From NCBI GenBank assembly GCA_964629975.1, contig CAZVUN010000055.1, positions 1-17,393 on the forward strand: 17,393 nucleotides of DNA, in the 5' to 3' direction. Of this stretch, positions 7,042 to 13,724 are shown piece after piece. Numbering within the stretch: position 1 is the stretch's first letter; each line of letters starts with the position of its first letter. The position numbers were made by a program, and so were the translations under genes. The stretch is from G020354085 sp964629975 (lineage in GTDB: Bacteria; Pseudomonadota; Gammaproteobacteria; Acidiferrobacterales; Sulfurifustaceae). The notes beneath the pieces are model-generated. The model did no database searches. It was not told where the DNA came from and was given only the letters and a program-made list of their open reading frames with translations.

Positions 7042-7079
7042 CAGGCCGGCCCGGGCGCCATGGCGCGGCGCCCAGCCTG
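7042..7079. terminator. Hairpin between convergent acr3 and the Kelch-like gene
   Basis: GGGCGCC (7053-7059) pairs with GGCGCCC (7067-7073) around a seven base loop. An outer stem, CAGGC (7042-7046) with GCCTG (7075-7079), can extend it across an internal loop. It fills the 44 bp gap between two stop codons and could act for both strands. No T run follows on either side, so it is terminator-like rather than a canonical intrinsic terminator. Confidence 0.4.
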
Positions 7080-7082
7080 CCG

Positions 7083-8798
7083 CTACCGCAGCCGCCTTCT
7101 GTGCACCATGGCCAATGCAAGCAGCGCGAGCGACAGCCACCCGAGGCTTCCGCCCCCGCCCGTGCTCGACGTTGCGCCGCTGCCGGAGGCGGTAGTCACG
7201 GTCACGGTGGCCGAGCGGCTCACGGTGCCGCCCGCACCGGTGCAGCTCAGCGTATAGGTCGTGGTGCTGGCCGGGCTCACGCTCTGGCTGCCCGAGGTGG
7301 CCTGGGTGCCGGTGAAGGCGCTCGAGCCCGAGGCGGTGCACGAGGTGGCATTGCTCGAGGTCCAGGTGAGCGTGCTGCTCGCGCCGCTTGCAATCGAGGC
7401 CGGGCTCGCGCTCAGGCTCACCGTGGGCGCGGGAGAAGACGTCGTGACCGCCACGGTGACCGAGCGGCTCACGGTGCCGCCCGCGCCGGTGCAGCTCAGG
7501 GTATAGGTGCTGGTGCTCGTCGGGGTCACGCTTTGCGTGCCGGAGATCGCCTTGACTCCGGACCACGCACCGGAGGCCGTGCAGCTGTCCACCCCTGCGC
7601 CTGTCCACGTTAGCGTGGAAGAACTTCCGGAGGTCACCGATGCAGGTGATGCGGCAAAACTCAAGGTCGGAACCTGCGATCCAGACCCGCTCGTCAAGCG
7701 GTAAAAGTAGACATTCTCGTTAGCCCGATTGACGACGAGGAAGGCGTTCTTGGAGGGGATATAGCGAAACCGTCCGTTGGTTCCGGTGCCGTTCTGCGCC
7801 GTCGGAATAGTGGTGTTGGTCGCCGCGGGGCTAACCTTCGTCCACTGCCAATTCGCGGGGTTCAGCAGGAAAACATCGGCCCCGCCTTTCCAGCCGACGA
7901 AACGGTCCGACACCGGATCGTAAACAAAGCCGGGGCTGTTGCTGTATTCGAGATCCGTGTCGCCGGTGGTTGCGGGGATGGTGGGCGCCTGGCTCGGGTT
8001 GTTCAGATCCCAGACGCGAATCTGTCGTTGCCCGCCATATCCGCCCACCAGCACCATCAAGCGCCGATTGGGGTCGATTGCCGCGGTGCCGTAGATCTCC
8101 AAGTAACTGCCGGTCCTGTGGAGGGTCCAGCTCCGGTTTATCGGATCGTATTCCGCGAGCCCGCTCGGGCTGTACGTTCCATGCACCCACAAATGCCCCG
8201 TGGCCGGGTCGTAGGCGGACACTCGGCCGGTGGTATGTCCCAGTTCCGGGTGATCGGGATGCCGTTCCCATGCTCCCGACGTGAAATTAAATACGTCGGT
8301 GTGGCGATAGGCCGAGCAGCCGCTCGTGGTCCCCGAGAAAGGGGACATCCCCACGGAAACCAAGCCGTCGATATTCGGCAGGTACTGCAACCGATTGTAG
8401 GTATGGGTCGCCGAAGGCCGGCCATCGCCATAGTAATCAACACAGGTGGTGATGAGCTCGTTCGGGGTGGGATCCGTCAGGCGTATCCAGCTCTCGGTCG
8501 GCACATCGAAGGCGTACAGCTCGTTGCCTGCGTAATCGTTGTGCCCCCCGCCATAGAGGACCAAGCGGTCGCGCTTCGTATCAAAAACGCCGCCGCCCCA
8601 GGCGTCGAGAATGGCCGAGGCGTCTTTGGTCCCGATCGGCTTGACCGCGGGAAACACGCTTTGCATCTTTGAATTGGGCACTTCGTACCAATGCCCCGGC
8701 TGCAAATCATCAATCGCTGCCGCGTTGGCGGCTCCGCAAATGCCCGCCCCCGCCAGCGAAAAAAGAAGGAGAAGTACGCGTTTAGTATCGATCAACAT
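7083..8798 (-). CDS. Exported Kelch-like beta-propeller protein with Ig-like repeats and a GlyGly-CTERM sorting tail
   Basis: About 571 residues from ATG 8798; a GTG at 8813 would add five. A signal peptide (residues 1 to about 26, ending ANA) is followed by about 340 residues with repeated DxxxxRLVLYGGGHxDY and YDPVSDRFVGWKGG units, which suggest a Kelch-type propeller. Two Ig-like repeats of about 80 residues come next (about 375-540), each with STLTWT, SCTASG, SxTYTLSCTGAGG and VTVAV/VTVTV motifs and conserved cysteines. The end, SSTGGGGSLGWLSL, then a hydrophobic segment and HRRRLR, matches the tripartite GlyGly-CTERM signal cut by rhombosortase. The product is therefore expected to be cleaved at the inner membrane and exported to the surface or secreted. 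Its ligand or enzyme activity is unknown. The rhombosortase gene lies about 2.8 kb away in the same module. Confidence 0.88.
   Translation of the reverse strand: MLIDTKRVLLLLFSLAGAGICGAANAAAIDDLQPGHWYEVPNSKMQSVFPAVKPIGTKDASAILDAWGGGVFDTKRDRLVLYGGGHNDYAGNELYAFDVPTESWIRLTDPTPNELITTCVDYYGDGRPSATHTYNRLQYLPNIDGLVSVGMSPFSGTTSGCSAYRHTDVFNFTSGAWERHPDHPELGHTTGRVSAYDPATGHLWVHGTYSPSGLAEYDPINRSWTLHRTGSYLEIYGTAAIDPNRRLMVLVGGYGGQRQIRVWDLNNPSQAPTIPATTGDTDLEYSNSPGFVYDPVSDRFVGWKGGADVFLLNPANWQWTKVSPAATNTTIPTAQNGTGTNGRFRYIPSKNAFLVVNRANENVYFYRLTSGSGSQVPTLSFAASPASVTSGSSSTLTWTGAGVDSCTASGAWSGVKAISGTQSVTPTSTSTYTLSCTGAGGTVSRSVTVAVTTSSPAPTVSLSASPASIASGASSTLTWTSSNATSCTASGSSAFTGTQATSGSQSVSPASTTTYTLSCTGAGGTVSRSATVTVTTASGSGATSSTGGGGSLGWLSLALLALAMVHRRRLR
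7131..7373 (-). repeat. 243 bp direct repeat, copy A (Ig-like repeat and GlyGly-CTERM coding)
   Basis: This stretch aligns without gaps to 9002-9244 at a fixed offset of 1871 bp, and most positions agree (roughly 85-90% by eye). It encodes the last Ig-like repeat, the TGGGG linker and the start of the membrane segment of the Kelch-like protein. A more diverged third copy of the Ig-like part lies at about 7440-7660 in the same gene. Confidence 0.85.
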
Positions 8799-8881
8799 GT
8801 TTATCCCGATCACTCTGCAATAAATGTGGTTTGCCTATGGCGTCCACATACATAACGGGAACGTGGCTGAAACATCGCCAT

Positions 8882-11266
8882 TCAGCTTTGCTGGACTGAG
8901 CGATTTCGTGACAAACGGCCGTCACCGTTCACCATGCCGGCCAAGCGCCGCTGCGAAAGCGACCGCGATGACACGAGCCGCGCGAAGACCAGCCCGAGCA
9001 GCGACAGCCACCCGAGGCTTCCGCCACCGCCCGTGCTCGACGTCGCGCTGCTGCCGGAGGCGGCGGTGACGGTCACGGTGGCCGAGCTCGAGGCGCTGCC
9101 GCCCGCGCCGGTGCAGATCAGCGTGTAGGTCGTGGTGCTGGTCGGGTTCACGCTCTCGCTGCCCGAGGTGGCTTTGGCGCCGGTGAAGGCGCTCGATCCC
9201 GAGGCGGTGCACGAGGTGGCGTTGGCCGAGGTCCAGGTGAGCGTCGAGGTGCCTCCTGACGTGATGCTCGTCGGCGAGGCGGCGAGGGTGACGGTGGGAA
9301 GTCCCGCGGTGCTCGCGCGCGGCACCACGTTCCAGATGGGGTTGTTGGTGAAATCCGGCTGCACGGCCGACGTCACCATGCGGTTCCAGGCCTGCACCGC
9401 GCCGGGGGTGCCGGCATCCACCGCGGTCGCCAGCGCCGGGCGGAGGTTGGCGACATAACCGCCGGACTCGCTGGCATAGCCGTCCATGGTCCCGCCTTCG
9501 GGGCACGAGGTGTTGGCGCCGAAGTTCTGCTGGTACAAGGTGGCGAAGTCCGGGAACCAATCGGTGTTGCTGGTCCCGACGGTCAGCACGTAGGACCCGG
9601 CCTTCAGGTAACAATAATCCGTCGTGCCCATGCGCCCGACCGGTTGCGTCGCCTTCCAGTTGCGCATCGTCACGGCCTCAGTGAAGCCGAGATCGACCAG
9701 GTAGCCCAGGGACGCGGTGTAGAAGTCATCCATCCACGGCTTGAACTGGGTGTAGCCGTCATAGGATGGCAAGGCCCCGAGCTTGTTGGCGCTGGGGTTG
9801 TTGGCGTACAGCCCCTCGTTGTGCGCCATGTTGTACCCGATGCTGGCGATGAAGTGCGCCTTGAGCGGGTCGGTGTCCGGCGTGATGTAGGCCACCTGCC
9901 CGAGCGTGCGCAGGGCCCAGGCCTGGCCGCGCACCTGCACGCCGAAAATGCCCTTGTCGTATTGCCGGTAGGTGGAGGCATTGGCCCACAGGAAATTCCA
10001 GGTGGCCCAGAATTGCAGCTCCTCGAGATAGTAGTAATCTCCGGTGGCGAGATAGGCGAGGTACGCCATTGAGGGTTGATGGGCCTGGTCGTGGGTATAC
10101 GGGTTGCTGCCCGTTCCCTTGGGAACAGTGGTGTTCTGGGTGGTCGCCGTGGGGTGATCGGCGATCGACACCGGCCGGCCGGTGGCCTCGTCGCGGTAGT
10201 GGGCGCCATAGGCTCCGGCCCCGTCGGAGTTGGCCAGCATCGCCTTGAAGGCGCGCGGATCGGCGCTCACCGCATACAGCGCATCCCACAGCGGCAACAG
10301 GCCGATGCCGTTGGCATAGCCGGTGGCGGGCATGTAGTCGGAGTGATCGCCGTTGTCCATCGGCTCGGTGGCGCTGCGCAGCCCGTTGAGGAAGCTCTCG
10401 GCGAGCGTCACCTCCCCATAGTTGGGCACCGCCTTGCTGTCGCGCAGATAGCGCGTGTCGTGCTTGACGAATACCGCCGGATCGGCGCCCCACCAGAAGG
10501 TCTTGTGCCAGCGCGCGTGGTGATAGTGAGTGAGGCCCGCGCGGCTGTAGACGTTTTGGCCGCCGACCGTGACCGTGACGTCATAGGTGCTGTCGGCCGG
10601 GCTGGCGACGAAGGTCCAGCCGTTCTCGATGCTGACATCCACCCGCGCCCGGCTGATGGGCGCGCCGGCATAGGCGCGCACATGGAAATACGCGGCCAGG
10701 TGCGGATGCGCGCTGCCGCCTGAGGTCTTCACCGGCCCGCCGACGATCCACTCGGAGACCTGCGGCCCCGCGAGCCACTGGCGCGGGTTGGCGGCGAGCA
10801 GATCGGCGGCCGAGAGGCTATACACCGTGCCGCCGACGTTGAGCGACACGCTGGCATTGAACCCGGCCGCGAGCAGATCACTCACCTGCACGGCGCTCCC
10901 CGCCGCCGTCGCCGTCTTCGTAAACAAGGTGATGATCTCGCTGCCGTTGGCGGCCAGGCCCGGCAGTTTGACGGTGAGGATCGCGTGGCGCAGCGAGCCG
11001 TCGGCGTGGGTCGCCTTCCTGTCCACCTGCGTGGACAGCACCGTGCCGCTCGCCAGGCGCGCGCCGATATCCGTTCCCGCCGGCACCTCCCCGGCCTTGA
11101 ACACCTGGCCGAAGGTCACCGGGACGGCGCTCTGCGCGCTCGCCGTCTGATTGATGGCCGTGACCGAAACGAGGTCGGCGGCCCGGGCTGCGGTCGGGAC
11201 GAGAAGCCCGGCGGCGAGCCAGATGAACAACGAGGTGAAGGGGAACCGGAGATACTGGGATGTCAT
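8882..11266 (-). CDS. Exported RIFT-barrel / alpha-barrel protein with Ig-like repeat and GlyGly-CTERM-like tail
   Basis: The product has 794 residues. Its signal peptide ends near residue 29 (ARA). Residues about 30-200 (VPVTFGQVFKAGEVP, DGSLRHAILTV) resemble the RIFT-barrel N-terminal domain of PcRGLX/YetA-like proteins. Residues about 230-640 look like a helical barrel with aromatic-rich repeats (YLAYLATGDYYYLEELQFWATWNFLW), as in polysaccharide lyases or glycosidases; no catalytic residues can be named. One Ig-like repeat (about 655-740) precedes TGGGGSLGWLSL, a GlyGly-CTERM start shared with the Kelch-like protein. The hydrophobic part is short and interrupted by Arg, and a tail of about 30 residues follows, longer than usual for this signal. 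It sits 83 bp upstream of the Kelch-like start on the same strand, so the two may be co-transcribed. No clear ribosome site precedes the ATG. A carbohydrate-active role is inference. Confidence 0.85.
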   Translation of the reverse strand: MTSQYLRFPFTSLFIWLAAGLLVPTAARAADLVSVTAINQTASAQSAVPVTFGQVFKAGEVPAGTDIGARLASGTVLSTQVDRKATHADGSLRHAILTVKLPGLAANGSEIITLFTKTATAAGSAVQVSDLLAAGFNASVSLNVGGTVYSLSAADLLAANPRQWLAGPQVSEWIVGGPVKTSGGSAHPHLAAYFHVRAYAGAPISRARVDVSIENGWTFVASPADSTYDVTVTVGGQNVYSRAGLTHYHHARWHKTFWWGADPAVFVKHDTRYLRDSKAVPNYGEVTLAESFLNGLRSATEPMDNGDHSDYMPATGYANGIGLLPLWDALYAVSADPRAFKAMLANSDGAGAYGAHYRDEATGRPVSIADHPTATTQNTTVPKGTGSNPYTHDQAHQPSMAYLAYLATGDYYYLEELQFWATWNFLWANASTYRQYDKGIFGVQVRGQAWALRTLGQVAYITPDTDPLKAHFIASIGYNMAHNEGLYANNPSANKLGALPSYDGYTQFKPWMDDFYTASLGYLVDLGFTEAVTMRNWKATQPVGRMGTTDYCYLKAGSYVLTVGTSNTDWFPDFATLYQQNFGANTSCPEGGTMDGYASESGGYVANLRPALATAVDAGTPGAVQAWNRMVTSAVQPDFTNNPIWNVVPRASTAGLPTVTLAASPTSITSGGTSTLTWTSANATSCTASGSSAFTGAKATSGSESVNPTSTTTYTLICTGAGGSASSSATVTVTAASGSSATSSTGGGGSLGWLSLLGLVFARLVSSRSLSQRRLAGMVNGDGRLSRNRSVQQS
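9002..9244 (-). repeat. 243 bp direct repeat, copy B (Ig-like repeat and GlyGly-CTERM coding)
   Basis: This is the partner of 7131-7373, aligned with no gap. Differences are scattered and many are synonymous, so both copies have been kept as protein. The repeat places the same Ig spacer and sorting tail behind two unrelated N-terminal domains. Confidence 0.85.
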
Positions 11267-11578
11267 AGAGGGGTGTACCGTTTTTCTTAAATAACAGCCG
11301 CCTGAGCTACGGCGCCCGCACAGGCGCTTTGTGCATGGTCCGGCAGCATTTTACCTACGGGACTGGGGAGCAAACAGTGACGGATTCGCCCTTTCCGATG
11401 ATGAGCGTGAATGTCCGGATGGGCGGTGCGGTCATTGACCGCATGCCATTTTCTTGACGGTGACACGAGCCTTCGCGCACCGCACGCGTTGAAAACGCCA
11501 CGCAACTGTTAAATGGTGTGCAGCCGCAGGGCGAGCGCTCAGTTTGCGAACCGGTCGAGTTGGTGCATGCTGCGGGCG
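11267..11578. other. 312 bp divergent intergenic region between the RIFT-barrel gene and rhombosortase
   Basis: No supported gene lies here. On the minus strand, close to the RIFT-barrel start, there are two short hairpins: GCGCC/GGCGC at 11312-11327, and GCCG/CGGC at 11297-11313. They share bases and so cannot form together. An A/T-rich run (11281-11294) lies between them and the start codon. A 17 bp perfect palindrome lies at 11427-11443 and is listed separately. Toward rhombosortase, TTGAAA (11489-11494) is a possible -35, but I see no well-spaced -10. The region presumably carries the promoters for both directions. Confidence 0.5.
11427..11443. promoter_or_regulatory. 17 bp perfect palindrome, possible operator of the sorting module
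   Basis: TGCGGTCATTGACCGCA reads as two 8 bp arms, TGCGGTCA and TGACCGCA, around a single T. It lies 161 bp before the RIFT-barrel start and 136 bp before the rhombosortase start, where a regulator could act on both. No regulator gene lies in the module, so the binding protein would be encoded elsewhere. A hairpin with a one base loop is not feasible as RNA, so a DNA-binding site is the better reading. Confidence 0.4.
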
Positions 11579-12175
11579 ATGAAGCGCGCGCGCCTGATCG
11601 AATGGCTGCCGGTGGCCGTCGTGGCCACCGCGGCCATGCTGCTGGCGGCGCTCGGCCCGGCGGCGACGGCGCTGCTGCGCTTTGAGCGCGAATCGATTGC
11701 GCACGGCGAGCTGTGGCGCCTGCTCACCGGCCACTTCGTGCATCTCGGCTGGACGCACCTGCTGCTCAATCTGCTCGGCCTGGGGCTCGTGTGGTCGCTG
11801 GTCGGGCGCGGGCTGACGTCCCGGCGGTGGTACGGCGCGCTCGTCCTCTGCGCGCTCGGCGTGAGCGCCGGGCTCTGGTTCCTCGACCCCGGGGTTGCCT
11901 GGTATGTCGGGTTGTCCGGCGTCCTGCATGGCCTGCTGGTGTGCGGGTCGCTCGGCCTGCTAGCGGAAAATCCCGGCGCCGCGCTGCTCTACCTGCTCGC
12001 GGTGGGTGTCAAGCTGCTCGTCGAACAACCAGGGATCAGCGGGCTGTTGGAAATCGACATCGGCGGACCGACGATCGCGAGCGCCCACAGCTACGGCGCG
12101 CTGACCGGCCTGCTGCTCGGCATCGGCTATCAGCGCAAGGCGCTCGCACGCTGGCCGTTGCGGCGCGTCCGATAA
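11579..12175 (+). CDS. rrtA: Rhombosortase (rhomboid-family GlyGly-CTERM sorting protease)
   Basis: This 198-residue inner-membrane protein has about six hydrophobic segments. WRLLTGHFVHLGWTHLLLN (46-64) is the rhomboid HxxxN region (His60, Asn64), GLSGVLHG (111-118) holds the catalytic Ser113, and SAHSYGALTG (169-177) the catalytic His170. The GLSGVLHG and AHSYGAL forms and the small size point to the rhombosortase branch rather than a general GlpG-like rhomboid. Rhombosortases cut proteins at the glycine-rich start of GlyGly-CTERM tails. Two such substrates are encoded divergently next door, which strongly supports the call. ATG 11579 gives a normal family length; ATGs at 11567 and 11513 would add residues of non-membrane character. 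The acr3 remnant begins about 20 bp after the stop. Confidence 0.9.
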   Translation: MKRARLIEWLPVAVVATAAMLLAALGPAATALLRFERESIAHGELWRLLTGHFVHLGWTHLLLNLLGLGLVWSLVGRGLTSRRWYGALVLCALGVSAGLWFLDPGVAWYVGLSGVLHGLLVCGSLGLLAENPGAALLYLLAVGVKLLVEQPGISGLLEIDIGGPTIASAHSYGALTGLLLGIGYQRKALARWPLRRVR

Positions 12176-12195
12176 AGGACGGCTGCACTGACGCC

Positions 12196-12472
12196 CAGCT
12201 CGCCTGCCTGCTCAATCGCCGCTTCGAGGTGGCGCATGACAACCGCGCCGTCGGCGCTCCTCGGCGCGCGCCATTTCTTTGAACTCGTGGTCGCCGCCGC
12301 CATCAGCCTCTCCGGCTTTGCGTCGGGGGCGGCGCTCGCCACCGTGGTCGGGGTGCTGATCGAGGTACCGGTCATGCTGTCGGTGGTGAGAATCGTCAAC
12401 CGCACGCGCGGCGGGTACGGGCAGGCGCAGGGTGGAGTGCCGCTAAAGACTCGACCGCCGGTGCGCGGCTAG
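12196..12472 (+). pseudogene. Decayed 3' remnant of a second acr3 arsenite pump gene
   Basis: From about 12199 the sequence follows acr3 from 6766 onward (LACLLNRRFEVAH against LAYLLNRQFRVAH, pump residues from about 280). Between 12238 and 12247 two bases are missing relative to acr3, shifting the frame. From ATG 12236 a 78-codon frame continues the homology (PSALLGARHFFELVVAAAISLSGF, then GAALATVVGVLIEVPVMLSVV) to a stop at 12472. About three quarters of the pump is absent, including the cysteine motif, so it cannot work. Homology stops about 20 bp after the rhombosortase stop. I see no transposon ends there. The short frame could still be translated, but a functional product is unlikely. 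Confidence 0.88.
12329..12408 (+). repeat. 80 bp near-identical patch shared with acr3 6898-6977
   Basis: Positions 12329-12408 match 6898-6977 at a constant offset of 5431 bp with a single mismatch (12391 A against 6960 C). The 90 bp just upstream differ at roughly one base in five, and the sequence after the patch diverges strongly. The abrupt change suggests gene conversion or a recombination junction rather than uniform decay. Confidence 0.85.
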
Positions 12473-12482
12473 AATCGCGCGC

Positions 12483-13679
12483 ATGCGCCTCTCCCGCCTG
12501 CGCGCGCTGCCGGCCACGGTCTGGCTGATCGGCGCGATCAGCCTCATCAACGACTCGGCCTCGGAGATGCTCTATCCGCTGATCCCGCTCTATCTCGCCT
12601 CGGTGCTGATGGCCGGCCCGCGCGCGCTCGGGCTGATCGAGGGCATCGCCGAGGCGGCCGCGAGCCTGCTCAAGCTGTTCTCGGGCGTGCTGCACGACCG
12701 GCTGCAGCGCGCCAAGCCGTGGATCCTGTGGGGCTACGGGCTCGCCGGCTTCGTGCGCCCGCTCATCGCCTTCGTCAGCGCCTGGCCGTGGCTTGCGGTG
12801 ATCCGCTTCGTCGATCGCGTCGGCAAGGGGCTGCGCGCCTCGCCGCGCGATGCGCTGCTCGCCGCCGCCGTCGCGCCCGCGCAGCGCGGGCTTGCCTTCG
12901 GCGTGCACCGCGCCATGGACAACGCCGGGGCGGTGGTCGGGCCGCTCGCGGCCTCGGCGCTGCTCGCCGCGGGGCTGGGGCTGCGCGAGGTGTTCCTGTG
13001 GTCGTTCGTGCCGGCGCTCGCCTGTCTGCTGCTCGCGTTCGCGATCCGCGAGCCGGCGCGCGTCGCGGTCGCACCGCTACGCTTCGACTGGCGCATGCGC
13101 GACCTGCCGGCCGCCTACCGGCGCTATCTCGCCGTGGTGGCGCTCTTCACGCTCGGCAATTCCTCGAACATGTTCCTGCTGCTACGCGCCGCCGAGCTCG
13201 GCGTGGCCGAGGCGACCGTGCCGCTTTTGTGGATGACGGTGTCGGTGGTGGCGATGCTGTTCGCCGCGCCGCTCGCGGCGCTGTCCGACCGGCTGGGGCG
13301 CGTGCGGCTGCTGGTGGCGGGCTATGTCGCCTACGGGCTCGTCTATCTCGCGCTCGGGCTGCTCACCCACGACGGCGTGATCCTGTTCGCCACCTTCGCC
13401 GCCTATGGCCTGTTCATGGCCGCGACCGAGGGCGTGGAGAAGGCGCTGGTCGCCGATCTCGCGCCGCCCGAGCGCCGCGGCACCGCCTTCGGCTGGTTCA
13501 ACCTGACCGCCGGGATCATGTTGCTGCCGGCCTCGGTCATCTTCGGCGCGCTCTATCAGGCGTTCTCGCCGTTTGCGGCCTTCGCCTTCTCGGCCGGCTG
13601 CTCGCTCGGCGCCGCGCTCCTGCTCATCGCCTGGGTGCACGTCCCGGGCGCTGAACGCGCGGGCGGCAGCTGCCAGTAG
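12483..13679 (+). CDS. Major facilitator superfamily transporter, substrate unknown
   Basis: The 398-residue membrane protein has about 12 hydrophobic segments in two halves. The loop between segments 2 and 3 reads GVLHDRLQRAKPW (about 69-81), and the segment 4-5 region reads RFVDRVGKGLRASPRDA (about 109-125). The second-half loop SDRLGRVRLL is the usual MFS signature. The opening SLINDSASEMLYPLIPLYL is typical of a broad MFS branch of unassigned exporters. It is not obviously ArsJ, and no partner dehydrogenase gene for an arseno-phosphoglycerate route is present. The ATG lies 10 bp after the acr3 remnant stop and has no clear ribosome site, so it may once have been translated as part of an arsC-acr3-MFS operon. 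A link to metalloid export is therefore a guess from context. Confidence 0.85.
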   Translation: MRLSRLRALPATVWLIGAISLINDSASEMLYPLIPLYLASVLMAGPRALGLIEGIAEAAASLLKLFSGVLHDRLQRAKPWILWGYGLAGFVRPLIAFVSAWPWLAVIRFVDRVGKGLRASPRDALLAAAVAPAQRGLAFGVHRAMDNAGAVVGPLAASALLAAGLGLREVFLWSFVPALACLLLAFAIREPARVAVAPLRFDWRMRDLPAAYRRYLAVVALFTLGNSSNMFLLLRAAELGVAEATVPLLWMTVSVVAMLFAAPLAALSDRLGRVRLLVAGYVAYGLVYLALGLLTHDGVILFATFAAYGLFMAATEGVEKALVADLAPPERRGTAFGWFNLTAGIMLLPASVIFGALYQAFSPFAAFAFSAGCSLGAALLLIAWVHVPGAERAGGSCQ

Positions 13680-13697
13680 ATAGTCACCAACATCGCC

Positions 13698-13720
13698 GCC
13701 GCGCTGGCCCGTGGCGCGGC
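13698..13720. terminator. Hairpin between convergent MFS and CDF genes
   Basis: GCCGCGC (13698-13704) pairs with GCGCGGC (13714-13720) across a nine base loop, in the 45 bp between the two stops. No T tract follows in either direction. It is a plausible bidirectional termination aid, with low confidence because such stems arise easily at this GC content. Confidence 0.3.
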
Positions 13721-13724
13721 CGCG

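Noticed and set aside
5859..7613. A 584-codon plus-strand frame across acr3 and the Kelch-like gene.
   Set aside because: It is out of frame with acr3, low in complexity (Arg/Ala/Gly-rich) and crosses a convergent gene boundary without any recognisable domain.
11297..11314. tRNA-like D-arm text (GCCGTAGCTCAGGCGG on the minus strand).
   Set aside because: No matching D-stem partner, anticodon arm, T arm or acceptor pairing follows.
11281..11400. Possible GEMM-I (cyclic di-GMP) riboswitch on the minus strand, because of a GCACAAAGC segment before the RIFT-barrel gene.
   Set aside because: The conserved AAACC half, the GNRA-loop helix and the GGGTT 3' core are not present in the right order, so the resemblance is one short motif.
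7039..12200. The sorting module as a classical transposon or genomic island with ends.
   Set aside because: I found no transposase, integrase, terminal inverted repeats or tRNA target at the boundaries; only the acr3 duplication supports movement.
12483..13679. ArsJ assignment for the MFS transporter.
   Set aside because: No glyceraldehyde-3-phosphate dehydrogenase gene is adjacent and I could not identify ArsJ-specific sequence, so only a general MFS call is made.
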